Source: an uncultured Clostridia bacterium
GTDB taxonomy: Bacteria; Bacillota; Clostridia; TANB77; CAG-508
DNA length: 45,637 nucleotides
Direction of reading: 5' to 3'
Assembly (NCBI GenBank): GCA_947585105.1
Contig: CANPWV010000010.1
Span: 1-45,637, forward strand
The notes below the pieces were generated by a model. It did no database searches and had not been told where the DNA came from. It saw nothing but the letters and a program-made list of their open reading frames with translations. How positions within the stretch are numbered: position 1 is the first letter of the stretch; each line of letters begins with the position of its first letter. Of the stretch, positions 33,795-43,825 are shown piece after piece. A program made the position numbers and the translations under genes.

Positions 33795-36700
33795 ATGGAA
33801 TTTACAGATGAGCAAAAAGATGCTATTTATAAAAAAGGTTCAAATATGTTAGTAGCTGCTGCTGCTCGGAAGTCGGAAAAACAGCGGTTCTTATAGAAAG
33901 AATTATACAAAAAATATTAAAAGATAATATTGATATTGATAAATTACTAGTAGTAACTTTTACAAATGCTGCTGCTTCTGAGATGAGAGAAAAGTTTTTA
34001 GATGCTATTTATAAAAGATTAGAAAAAGAACCTGAAAATTTAAATCTTCAAAGACAAATAAATTTATTACCAAAATCAAGTATTTGTACAATCCATTCTT
34101 TTTGTTTAGATGTTGTAAAAAATAATTTTTTTGAAACTAATATTTCTCCTAATTTTAGAATTGGTTCAGAAGAAGAATTTGTTTTGATGAAACAAGAAGT
34201 TTTAGATGACTTGTTTGATAAAAAATATGAAGAAAATGATGAAGATTTTTTGAAATTAGTTGATAAATATTGTGGATATAAAGATGATGATAATTTGAAA
34301 AATCTAATATTGAGAATATATTCTTTTTCTATGTCTTCAGCTTTTCCAGACGAATGGTTAAAAGAAAAACAAGAAATGTTTAATGTAGATTTAAACCAAG
34401 ATTTTTCAAAAACTATTTGGGGTAAAATTTTAGTAAAAGAATTAGATGAATCTGCTAGAGAAGCTAAAAATAATGTAGAGTCTGCTTTGGAAATAACAAC
34501 AAAATATGAAGAATTAAGCGATTATACATTACATTTAGAAGAGATTTTAAATAAATTAAGGGAATTTAAAATTCATTTAGATAGTTCGTGGGATGAGGCT
34601 TTTGAATATTATCAAAATACGACAATTTTTCCAAATTGGCCTTCAAGAAGAAATATTACTATTAAAGAAAAAGAAGAAGCTAAACAAATTAGAGATTGTG
34701 GAAAAGAAATATTATGTGATTGTTGTAATGATTATTTAAAATTTGATAGTAAATCAGCTTTAAGAGATATAAAAGACATGTATAATACAATAAAAGCTCT
34801 TTGTAATCTTGTTTTAGAATTTGATGATTTATTAAAAAAAGAAAAAAGAGAAAAAAATATAATTGATTTCAATGATATTGAACATTATTGTCTAAATATA
34901 TTGGTTAAAAAAGACGAAAATGGAGATTATGTTCCAACTGAAGTTGCTAAAAATTATAGTAAAAAATTTGAAGAAATTGCGATTGATGAGTATCAAGATA
35001 GTAATAATGTTCAAGAACAGATTTTAACATCAATTTCAAGAGGAAATAATATTTTTACTGTTGGTGATGTTAAACAAAGTATTTACAGATTTAGAAGAGC
35101 TTGCCCTGAACTATTTTTAGATAAATATCATAAATATAGTTTAGATGGAAATGAAAATGGATTAAAAATTAAACTTTTTAAAAATTTTAGAAGTAGAAAA
35201 AATATTCTAGATGTCACAAATTCGATATTTGAAAGTATTATGAGTAGTGAGCTTGGAGAAATTGATTATACTGAAGATGAATTTTTGAATTTAGGAGCTG
35301 AATATCAAGATTCAAAAGAAAATGTTACAAAATCAGAAGTTATTGTAATTGAAAATAATAGAGATATTCAAAATGATGAAGAATCTAATAATCAAATTGA
35401 AGAAATTCAAGAACTAAAAGAAGAAGAAATCGAAGCAAGATTTATATCAAATAAAATAAAAGAATTGATAAAATCTAAAGTTCTAGTGACAGATAAGAAG
35501 GTTGGTCAAAGACCTATAAAATATAAAGATATAGTCATCTTAATGAGATCTACTAAAGAACGTTCAACTATATATGAAAAAGAACTATTAAAAAATAATA
35601 TTCCTGTTTTTTCAGATGGAGATTCTGAATACTTAGATACAATAGAAATACAAACAATCATGAATTTGCTTAAAATTTTAGATAATGAATTAGATGATAT
35701 TTCTCTTGTTTCAGTTTTAAGGAGTACAATTTTTGAGTTTACAGATAATGAAATTCTTGAAATGAGATTAGTAGATAAAGAAGATTGTTATTTTTGGGAT
35801 TCAATCGTAAAATCAGTTGATTCGCCTGAAATAAGCGAAAACTTGAAAGAAAAATTGAAAAAATTTATTGCTCAAATAAAAAAATGGAAAGAAGAAAAAG
35901 ATTATATTCCAATAAGTGAATTTATATGGAAAATCTATGTTGAAACAGGATTTTATAATTACTGTCGGTTTATTACAAAATGGAAGTCTTAGACAGGCAA
36001 ATTTAAAAATTCTTTTTGAAAGAGCTAAAGATTATGAAAAAACAAGCTTTAAAGGTTTGTTCAATTTTATAAGATTTATAGAAAAATTAAAAAAAGGAAA
36101 TTCTGATTTATCTCAAGCTAAAATAATCGGAGAAAATGAAGATGTAGTAAGAATTATGAGTATTCATAAAAGTAAAGGATTGGAGTTTCCAATTGTATTT
36201 TTATGTAATTCAAATAAAGGAATGAATAAAAAAGATTGGCAAGGAGAAGTTGTTTTACATAAAGATTTGGGCTTTGGATTACAATACATTGATACTGTAA
36301 GAAAAATAGAATATCCAACTTGTTCTAAAATTGCAATGAAAGTAAAATTAGAACAAGAAGCGATTTCAGAAGAAATGAGAATTCTTTATGTTGCTTTAAC
36401 TCGTGCTCGTGAAAAACTTATTATAACTGGAGTTAGGAAAAATGAAGAAAAAGAATTAGAAGCTAAAAGATTTAATTTAAAAAATTATTTTAATGGAAAT
36501 AAAATAAGCCCAATTTTAATTAAAAATAAAACTTCATATTTAGATTGGATTGAATATGTAATTCTAAACTATGAGCTTCAAGGGAAAAAATATGAATATT
36601 TAGATTTTTCTGTTATAAATTCAAACGAAATTCTAGAAGAAAAAGAAGAAACTGAAAAAAGAGAAATTGATTTTTCAAAATATAATGATTTTAAAAAATT

Positions 36701-37388
36701 AGAAGAGAAGCTTAATTGGAAATATAGAGACGAATTTTTGACAGAGCTTCCAATTAAAACTACTGTTAGCGCTTTAAAAAAATTAGAAAATGAAAATGTT
36801 GATTTCTTTGATTTAACAAACAGTGATATAAGTTTAAAAGAAATTGTTCCAGAATTTTTAAAAGATGATAAAATTACAGCTTCTAGAATAGGAACTATAA
36901 CACATCTTGTATTACAAAAAATAGATTTTAATAATATAAAAACAGAAAATGATGTAAGAGAATTTTTACAAAAATTAGTTTCTAAGAACTTTATAAAACA
37001 AGATGAATCAGAGAAAATTTCTACAAAAGAAATATTTGATTTTATAAATTCTGATTTTGCTTTAAATATAAAAAAAGCTAAAAATGTATATAAAGAAAAA
37101 TCATTTTGCTTAGAAGTTGAAGCTTCTAGAATCTTTAAAAATGAAGATTTGGCTGGAAATCTTTTAGTTCAAGGAATAATAGATTTATATTATGAAAAAG
37201 AAAATGGAAATTTAGTATTAGTAGATTATAAGACTGATTTTGTAAAAAAAGACAAAAATGAACTTATAGAAAAATATAAAATTCAGTTGGAATTATATAA
37301 AGAGGCTTTGGAAAAAGGAACAAATAAATCTGTTGAAGAAGTTTACATTTATTCATTATATTTAAATAAAGCTATAAAACTATTTTAA
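33795..37388 (+). CDS. addA: ATP-dependent helicase/nuclease subunit A, read with three +1 sites
   Basis: Helicase-nuclease of the AddAB double-strand-break repair complex. ATG 33795; 1196 residues after dropping C33867 and C33874 (both glycines of Walker A, AAAAGSGKTAVLIERI) and C35966 (Gly724, YNYCGLLQNGSLRQANL). Motif II IDEYQDSN (about 396), motif III VGDVKQSIYRFR, motif IV KNFRSRKNI, motif V SIHKSKGLEFPIVFL, motif VI RILYVALTRAREKL. The C-terminal RecB-type nuclease has QGIIDLYY and LVDYKTD (about 1140). Without the shifts the walker loop would be lost. addB is not in the window and would be expected upstream of addA. Confidence 0.95.
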
Positions 37389-37414
37389 ACTCTAATACAT
37401 ATTTTAATTATTCC

Positions 37415-37443
37415 TTGACAAATTCAGTAAAAAAAAATACAAT
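37415..37443 (+). promoter_or_regulatory. SigA-type promoter of smpB
   Basis: TTGACA at 37415-37420, 17-base spacer, TACAAT at 37438-37443, in the 93-base gap after addA. Confidence 0.75.
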
Positions 37444-37481
37444 ATAAACATGAAAAATTATGGATTAAGGGGAGAATTTTC

Positions 37482-37931
37482 TTGGAAAGAATAATTGCTA
37501 AAAATCCTACAGCTAGACGTAATTACACTATAGAATCAACATTTGAGGCTGGAATAGTTTTAACAGGAACAGAAATTAAGTCAATAAGAAATGGAAAAGT
37601 AAATATTAAAGATACTTATGTTATTATAAAAAATGGAGAAGCTTATGTTCTTGGAATGAATATTAGTCCTTATGAACAAGGAAATATTTTCAATAAAGAT
37701 CCGTTAAGAGATAGAAAGCTTTTGCTTCATAAAAGAGAAATATTTAAGTATTATGGAATGATTAAACAGAGGGCTGTTAGTTTAATTCCACTAAGTATTT
37801 ATTTTGATAAAAATAAGGTAAAAGTCGAAATTGGCGTTGGAAAAGGTAAAAAGCTTTATGACAAACGTGAAGATATGGCTAAAAAAGATGCTTTGAGAAA
37901 GATTGATAGAGCTCTAAAAAATAATTATTGA
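37482..37931 (+). CDS. smpB: SsrA-binding protein SmpB
   Basis: Partner of tmRNA in rescuing stalled ribosomes. 149 residues from a TTG start at 37482, chosen because AAGGGGAG lies at 37467-37474. The oligonucleotide-binding fold shows ARRNYTIESTFEAGIVLTGT and EIKSIRNGKVNIKDTY, and the C-terminal tail GKKLYDKREDMAKKDALRKI is intact. Ribosome rescue could matter in a cell that routinely meets CGG in the A site. No +1 site. Confidence 0.97.
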   Translation: MERIIAKNPTARRNYTIESTFEAGIVLTGTEIKSIRNGKVNIKDTYVIIKNGEAYVLGMNISPYEQGNIFNKDPLRDRKLLLHKREIFKYYGMIKQRAVSLIPLSIYFDKNKVKVEIGVGKGKKLYDKREDMAKKDALRKIDRALKNNY

Positions 37932-37953
37932 TATTTATTTTAAGGAGGAAATT

Positions 37954-39306
37954 TTGAAAGATTATATAGATTCTAAAAAAGATGAGATGATAGAGGAACT
38001 TAAGAATATAGTTGCTTTCAAAAGTATTTCAGAAGAAACTGGTGTAGAAGGTGCTCCTTTTGGAGAAGAATGTAAGAAAGTTTTAGAATATGTTTTAGAT
38101 CTTGGAAAAAGATTAGGATTTAGAACTAAAAATATAGATGGCTATTGTGGTTATATAGAATTTGGAGAAGGTGAAGAACTTGTTGGAATAATAGGACATT
38201 TAGATGTCGTTCCAGCAAACATAGAAGATGGCTGGACTTCAAATCCTTTTGAACTTGATCAAAGAGATGGAAAATTGTATGGAAGAGGAACAATAGATGA
38301 CAAAGGTCCTGTTATTGCTAGTCTATACGCGATGAAAGCCGTTTATGAAAAAATGAAAGTCTCTAAAAGAGTAAGACTTATTTTAGGATTAAATGAAGAG
38401 AAAAATTGGAAATGTATAAATTATTATAAACAAAATGAAGAAATTCCAACTATTGGATTTAGCCCAGATGCTGATTTTCCTTGTATTTACGCTGAAAAAG
38501 GAATCATTACAGTAAGATTAGAACATGAATTTGAAATAGAAAATTGCCAAATTTTAGAAGTAAGTACAGGAAATAATCCAATAAATGTTGTTCCAAAATA
38601 TTGTATGATAAGACTAAAATTAAACAATCCAGATGATATAGATAAATTTCAAAATCGTGATGATGTTCACGTTGAAAAAATTAGTAAAGATACAGTTAGA
38701 TTAGTAAGTTATGGAAAAGCTTCACATAGCGCTCACCCTACAATGGGTGAAAACGCAATTGTTAAATTACTTAGATATTTAAAACCAAATTTTTATATTG
38801 ATGAATTAGAAGAAAATGGAGTTTTTGATTTAGAATCACCAAAATACTTAGGTGGTGATAGAACGACTGACGAATCAGGAGTTCTAACTTCAAATATTGC
38901 AATTTTGAAATATGAAGATGGAAAATTAAAATTATACACTAATTTAAGAGTTCCAGTAAATACTAATTTTGATGAGATAGATAGATATTGCGAAATTCTA
39001 AAAGAAAAAATACCAGGATTAGAATATGGTATGGAATATAGTAATAATAAGCTTTACGTTGATAAAGACAGTTATTTAGTAAAAACTTTAACAAATATAT
39101 TTAATGAAGAAACAGGATTAAATGAAGAACCAATTGCTATTGGTGGAGGAACTTACGCTAGAGCGTTTAAAAATTGTGTTTCTTTTGGAATGACTATGCC
39201 AGGTGAACCTGATATGTGTCATCAAGTAGATGAGTTTGTTAAAGTTGATAATTTGCTTTTAAGTAGCAAAATTTATGCTACAGCAATATATAAATTAGCA
39301 AAATAA
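37954..39306 (+). CDS. M20-family dipeptidase (PepV-like)
   Basis: Zinc metallo-dipeptidase of the cytoplasm. 450 residues from TTG 37954 after AAGGAGG. Metal ligands: GHLDVVP (His about 82), DDKGP (bridging Asp), NEEK where the family has a Glu pair, SPDADFP, and MCHQVDEF near the end. The inserted lid domain (about 185-330) with SYGKASHSAHPTMGENA is present, as in PepV/carnosinase-like enzymes. Substrate range not determined. It lies in the smpB transcription unit, 22 bases downstream. No +1 site. Confidence 0.88.
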   Translation: MKDYIDSKKDEMIEELKNIVAFKSISEETGVEGAPFGEECKKVLEYVLDLGKRLGFRTKNIDGYCGYIEFGEGEELVGIIGHLDVVPANIEDGWTSNPFELDQRDGKLYGRGTIDDKGPVIASLYAMKAVYEKMKVSKRVRLILGLNEEKNWKCINYYKQNEEIPTIGFSPDADFPCIYAEKGIITVRLEHEFEIENCQILEVSTGNNPINVVPKYCMIRLKLNNPDDIDKFQNRDDVHVEKISKDTVRLVSYGKASHSAHPTMGENAIVKLLRYLKPNFYIDELEENGVFDLESPKYLGGDRTTDESGVLTSNIAILKYEDGKLKLYTNLRVPVNTNFDEIDRYCEILKEKIPGLEYGMEYSNNKLYVDKDSYLVKTLTNIFNEETGLNEEPIAIGGGTYARAFKNCVSFGMTMPGEPDMCHQVDEFVKVDNLLLSSKIYATAIYKLAK

Positions 39307-39326
39307 ATTTAAGGAGGTAAAAAATT

Positions 39327-39497
39327 ATGCAATTTGATAGTCAAGAAAGGCATCCACTTTTTTATGTAGTATTAGTAGGTTTATTAATTTTTGCAATAGT
39401 ATTTTTTGTAAACAATGTAAAAAAAGCTATTAATAGTAATAAAGCTAAAGAAGAAGCTAAGAAAACTAGTATTTCAACAGTTATATATGATATATAA
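39327..39497 (+). CDS. Small single-span membrane protein
   Basis: 56 residues: MQFDSQERHP, one hydrophobic helix LFYVVLVGLLIFAIVFFV, then a lysine-rich cytosolic tail (KKAINSNKAKEEAKK) and STVIYDI. AAGGAGG lies at 39311-39317 with ideal spacing to ATG 39327, and the gene fits exactly between the M20 peptidase and recG. No family recognised. No +1 site. Confidence 0.65.
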   Translation: MQFDSQERHPLFYVVLVGLLIFAIVFFVNNVKKAINSNKAKEEAKKTSISTVIYDI

Positions 39498-39517
39498 TTG
39501 GAAGGAAACCTAAAATA

Positions 39518-41571
39518 ATGGTGGATTTAAATAAAAATGTTCAATATATTAAAGGAGTAGGACCTAATCGTGTTACTCTTTTAAAAAAGCTTGAAATTGA
39601 AACTTTGGGAGATTTAATAACTTTTTTTCCAAGAGAATATGAAGATAGAAGTAAGCCAAAATTAATTTCTGATTTAGTAGATGGAGAAGAAGCTTTGATA
39701 AGTTGCTATCCTGTCCGGAAGACTAAATGAAATAAGAATCAGAAATAATATGACTCTTTGTAAGCTTTATGCTCGTGACGAAACAGGAGGAGTTGAGATT
39801 GTTTGGTATAATCAAACATACTTGAAAAATGTTTTTACACCTGATAAAAGATATACTTTTTATGGCAAGGTAAAAATGAAAGGTAAAAGACCAACTCTTC
39901 AATCTCCAGTCTATGAGCTAGAAGGAAAAAATCAAAATACAGGAAAAATAGTTCCAATTTATCCTTTGACTTATAAATTGTCTCAAAATACGATTAGAAA
40001 AATTATAGAAAACGGAATTAATGAGGCTTATGGAAATTTAGAAGAAACACTTCCAGAGTATATTTTAAAAAAATATAATTTAGATGATATAAATACTTCA
40101 ATAAAACAAATTCACTTTCCTGATAATTTTTTGAATTTCAATAGAGCTAGAAGAAGATTGGTTTTTGAAGAATTGTTTACAATGCAACTTGCGCTTTTGA
40201 AATTAAAAAATAAATATGATGTAAATAAGCAAGGTATTTGTTTTGATAAAAATATCAAAATGTCTACAGTTATAAATGATTTGCCATATAGTTTGACACA
40301 CGCTCAAGAGAGAGTTTTAGAAGAAATAAATCATGATATGGAATCTAATAAGCCTATGAATAGATTACTTCAAGGTGATGTAGGTTCTGGAAAAACAGTA
40401 GTTGCTGAAATTGCTACATATAAAGCGGTAAAAAGCGGTTATCAAGCTGTTATTATGGTGCCAACTGCTATACTTGCTAAGCAACATTTGGAATCTTTTA
40501 CACAAATTTTAGGAAAATATGGAATTAGATGTGAGCTTTTAGTAAGCGGAATAACAAAGAAAAATAAAGAATCTATTTTGGAAAGATTGAAAAATGGCGA
40601 AATAGATGTCTTAATAGGAACTCACGCTGTTTTTGAAGATAATGTTGAATTTAAAAATCTTGGACTTGTTGTAACAGATGAGCAACACAGATTTGGAGTA
40701 AGACAGAGAACAAAATTAGTTAAAAAAGGTGAATCACCAGATGTTTTGGTAATGACAGCAACTCCAATACCTAGAACTCTTGCTATAATTTTATATGGGG
40801 ATCTAGATATTTCAGTTATTGATGAGCTTCCTCCAAATAGAAAGAAAATTGAAACTTACGCTGTTACGAAAGATTTAGAAGCTAGAGTAAACAATTTTAT
40901 AGCTAAGCAAATTGAAGAAAAAAGGCAATGTTATATTGTTTGCCCATTAGTTGAAGAAAATGAGGAAATGGATTTAAAATCTGCAATAGAGCTTACTAAA
41001 CATTATAAAGAAGAAGTCTTTCCAAATTATACAATAGAGTGTCTTCATGGAAAAATGAGACCAAAAGAAAAAGATGAAATAATGGAAAGATTTAAAGATG
41101 GAAAAATTGATATATTAGTTTCTACAACTGTTATAGAAGTAGGTGTAAATGTTCCAAATGCTAATATAATGGTTATAGAAGATGCTGAAAGATTTGGACT
41201 TGCTCGGGCTTCACCAATTAAGAGGAAGAGTTGGTCGTCGGAGAATATCAGTCATATTGTATTTTAAAATATTCACGGAAATTCTAAAATTGTAAAAGAA
41301 AGAATGAATGTTATTACAAAGTCAAATGATGGTTTTGTAATTTCTGAAAAGGACTTAGAGCTTCGTGGCTCTCGGAGAATTTTTTGGAACAAAACAACAT
41401 GGACTTCCAGAATTTAAAATTGCAAACTTATTTACTGATATCGAGATGTTAAAACAAGTTCAAGCTATAAGTATGGAAATTTTGAGTAAAGATCCAAACT
41501 TGGAAAAACCAGAAAATTTGCCTTTGCGAAAGATGATAGAAAATAAATTTAAAAATAGAATTGAAATATAG
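39518..41571 (+). CDS. recG: ATP-dependent DNA helicase RecG, read with five +1 sites
   Basis: Remodels stalled replication forks. ATG 39518 follows GGAAGG. Dropping C39716 (YPVGRLNE, wedge domain), C41205, C41239 (GRVGRGEYQSYC), C41276 (KYSGNSK) and C41373 ([14 protein letters not shown]) gives 682 residues, the family length. Walker A GDVGSGKT (about 286), [11 protein letters not shown] (about 386), [11 protein letters not shown], then [10 protein letters not shown] and the C-terminal TRG motif region. Four sites cluster within 170 bases in the most conserved part of domain 3. At 41205 the decoded glycine ([14 protein letters not shown]) replaces a usually conserved glutamine (LAQLHQ or LSQLHQ). 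Confidence 0.95.
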
Positions 41572-41574
41572 AAC

Positions 41575-41603
41575 TTTACAAATTGAGAAAAATGATGTAT
41601 TAT
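41575..41603 (+). promoter_or_regulatory. Possible SigA-type promoter after recG
   Basis: TTTACA at 41575-41580, 17-base spacer, TATTAT at 41598-41603, upstream of the small membrane gene. Confidence 0.5.
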
Positions 41604-41640
41604 AATAAACACAGTTTTTGAAAAAGAAGAGGATGTCTAA

Positions 41641-41841
41641 ATGCGAACTTTTACGCTATTTATGGGAGTAATTACATTAGTAATTGGAGTTAAGTTAATA
41701 TATGATGCTAGAATATTAGTTGAAAAGTACTTTAGTGTTTCTAAAAAAAATAGTGCAGTCTTATTTTTAAAAGTATTAGGAACATTATGTGCAATTTTAG
41801 GAGCTATTCTTATTTCGAAAAATTGGGGGGCAATTATTTAG
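41641..41841 (+). CDS. Small two-span membrane protein
   Basis: 66 residues. Two hydrophobic helices (about 4-22 and 42-60) flank a short polar loop DARILVEKYFSVSKKNSA. GAGGA lies at 41629-41633, 7 bases before the ATG, and the gene is 21 bases before the nucleoside kinase. Proteins of this size and pattern are common beside uncharacterised clostridial genes; I recognise no family. No +1 site. Confidence 0.65.
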   Translation: MRTFTLFMGVITLVIGVKLIYDARILVEKYFSVSKKNSAVLFLKVLGTLCAILGAILISKNWGAII

Positions 41842-41862
41842 AAAGAACAGGAGAAAGTACAT

Positions 41863-43491
41863 ATGAAAATTATTTGTAATGGAAAAACTTTTGATGTAGA
41901 TGAGGGCGTGGCTCTTAAAGATGGATTAAAAGAGGTTATCCCTGAAAATTCAATTGCAGCAAAATATAATAATGAACTTGCATCTCTTAATCAACCAGTA
42001 AATAAAGATGGAGTTGTAGAATTTATAGATAGAACAACAAAAGAAGGTAGAGAAATATATATAAGAGGTCTTTTGTATTTAGTTAGTATGTCTGCTGAAA
42101 GAGCATATCCTGGCTCAAAATTTACAATAGATTATCAATTATCAAATTCGATGTTTTGTGAATTTGTTGATATTGAAGTGACTGACGAAGTTATTTTAAA
42201 TATAAAAACAAAGTTAGATAATATAGTTTCACAAGACTTGCCGATAATTAAAAAGGTCATGACACCTGAAGAAGCTAAAAAGTTTTATGAAAATGAGTCA
42301 ACACTTAGAGGAAGACTACAATTAAATGTTAATAAAGAAAAAGTTTCTTTATATTACTGTGAAGAATATTTTAATTATTTTTATGGAACAATGCCAATTT
42401 CTACAGGATTTGCAAAATTCTATGATATTGAAAAATATAATAATGGTTTATTAATTAGATATCCTTCTGTTTCTGAGCCAAATCATCTTCCAAAATTTGT
42501 AAGCTCTTTGAAGCTTGTTTCAGCACTAAGCGAATATGATGAAATTTATAGAATTTTAGAAGTAAATACTGTTTATAAATTAAATAAAAAAATTAGAGAA
42601 GGAAAAATAAAAGAATTAATACTATTTTCAGAAGCTCTTCATGAAAAGAAAATTGCTGAAATTGCTGAAAAAATAAAAGAACGTGGAAATGTTAGAATGG
42701 TTTTAATTGCTGGGCCATCTTCATCTGGAAAGACTACGTTTGCCGGAAAACTTAATATGGGATTAAGAGTTCACGGATTAAGACCTGTTACGATTTCAGT
42801 TGATAATTATTTTGTTGAAAGGGAATTCAATCCTAAAGATGAAAATGGTAATTATGATTTTGAATGTATAGAAGCGCTTGACATAGATTTATTAAATAGA
42901 CAACTTGTTAGTTTATTAAATGGTGAAGAGGTCAGTCTTCCAACATTTGATTTTAAAACAGGTCATAAACAATATTTAGGAAATAAGCTAAAATTAGACA
43001 AAGATCAAATAATTATAATGGAAGGTATCCATTGCCTAAATGACAAACTTACAAGTTTGATATCTCCAGAAAATAAATTTAAAATATATATTAGTGATTT
43101 GACAGTTTTAAATATTGATTATTATAATAGAATCTCAACTACTGATACAAGATTAATTAGAAGAATTGTAAGAGATTATAAATTTAGAAATTATAGTGCT
43201 CTTCATACTTTAAATATGTGGGCTTCTGTAAATAGGGGTGAGCAAAAATATATATTCCCATTTCAAGAAGATGCTGACATTATGTTTAACTCATCAATAG
43301 TTTATGAAATTTCAGTTCTTAAAAAGTACGCGGTTCCTTTGTTAGAGGAGATTCCAAATACTGAGCCAGCTTATGGTGAAGCTAGAAGATTACTTGCAAT
43401 GTTCCAATATTTTGATGATATGGATGATAGCTTGATTCCTAACAATTCGCTAATAAGAGAATTTATTGGAGGAAGTATATTCGAGGATTAG
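41863..43491 (+). CDS. Nucleoside kinase with TGS and ThrRS-like N-terminal domains
   Basis: 542 residues. The N-terminal 60 residues resemble a TGS/ubiquitin-like domain (GKTFDVDEGVALKDGLKEV), the next about 160 residues an editing-domain-like segment related to threonyl-tRNA synthetase, and the C-terminal 270 residues a uridine-kinase/phosphoribulokinase-type P-loop NTPase with GPSSSGKTTF near residue 284, SVDNYFV and EGIHCLND. Typical of clostridial proteins annotated as nucleoside or uridine kinase family. The role of the N-terminal part is not known. GAGAAAG precedes the ATG. No +1 site; GCC GGA in the P-loop region is in normal frame. Confidence 0.82.
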   Translation: MKIICNGKTFDVDEGVALKDGLKEVIPENSIAAKYNNELASLNQPVNKDGVVEFIDRTTKEGREIYIRGLLYLVSMSAERAYPGSKFTIDYQLSNSMFCEFVDIEVTDEVILNIKTKLDNIVSQDLPIIKKVMTPEEAKKFYENESTLRGRLQLNVNKEKVSLYYCEEYFNYFYGTMPISTGFAKFYDIEKYNNGLLIRYPSVSEPNHLPKFVSSLKLVSALSEYDEIYRILEVNTVYKLNKKIREGKIKELILFSEALHEKKIAEIAEKIKERGNVRMVLIAGPSSSGKTTFAGKLNMGLRVHGLRPVTISVDNYFVEREFNPKDENGNYDFECIEALDIDLLNRQLVSLLNGEEVSLPTFDFKTGHKQYLGNKLKLDKDQIIIMEGIHCLNDKLTSLISPENKFKIYISDLTVLNIDYYNRISTTDTRLIRRIVRDYKFRNYSALHTLNMWASVNRGEQKYIFPFQEDADIMFNSSIVYEISVLKKYAVPLLEEIPNTEPAYGEARRLLAMFQYFDDMDDSLIPNNSLIREFIGGSIFED

Positions 43492-43494
43492 TTT

Positions 43495-43792
43495 ATGTTT
43501 AAAGTAATTGATGAAAGTTTTATTTGTGAAAATTGTGGCAAGCAGGTTCCTAAGCTTGGTTACTCTTGTAGGAACCATTGCCCTTATTGTTTATATTCAA
43601 AACATGTAGATATTGATCCTCGGTGATAGGAAAGAAACTTGTCATGGACTCTTAGAGCCAATTGGAATTGAAACAAATAAAAAAGGTTATGTTATAATCT
43701 TTAAGTGTAAAAAATGTGGACAACTTAGGAAAAATAAAATTGCTGAAGATGATGATATGGAGAAAATCATAGAGCTTTCGGCTAAACATTAA
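43495..43792 (+). CDS. RNHCP-domain zinc-ribbon protein, read with one +1 site
   Basis: 98 residues. ATG 43495 lies 3 bases after the kinase stop. The first part, FICENCGKQVPKLGYSCRNH followed by CPYC, is the RNHCP motif with two CxxC pairs; after dropping C43621 (Gly43) it continues IDPGDRKETCHGLLEPIGI and a second CKKCGQLRKNKIAEDD pair, so all cysteine pairs stand in one protein. The PGDR glycine is highly conserved in the family. In zero frame the protein would end one codon after the site and lose the second half. Small nucleic-acid-binding zinc proteins of unknown role. Confidence 0.85.
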
Positions 43793-43825
43793 GTTTAATA
43801 AAAAATATATAGAAGAGGTTTTAAA

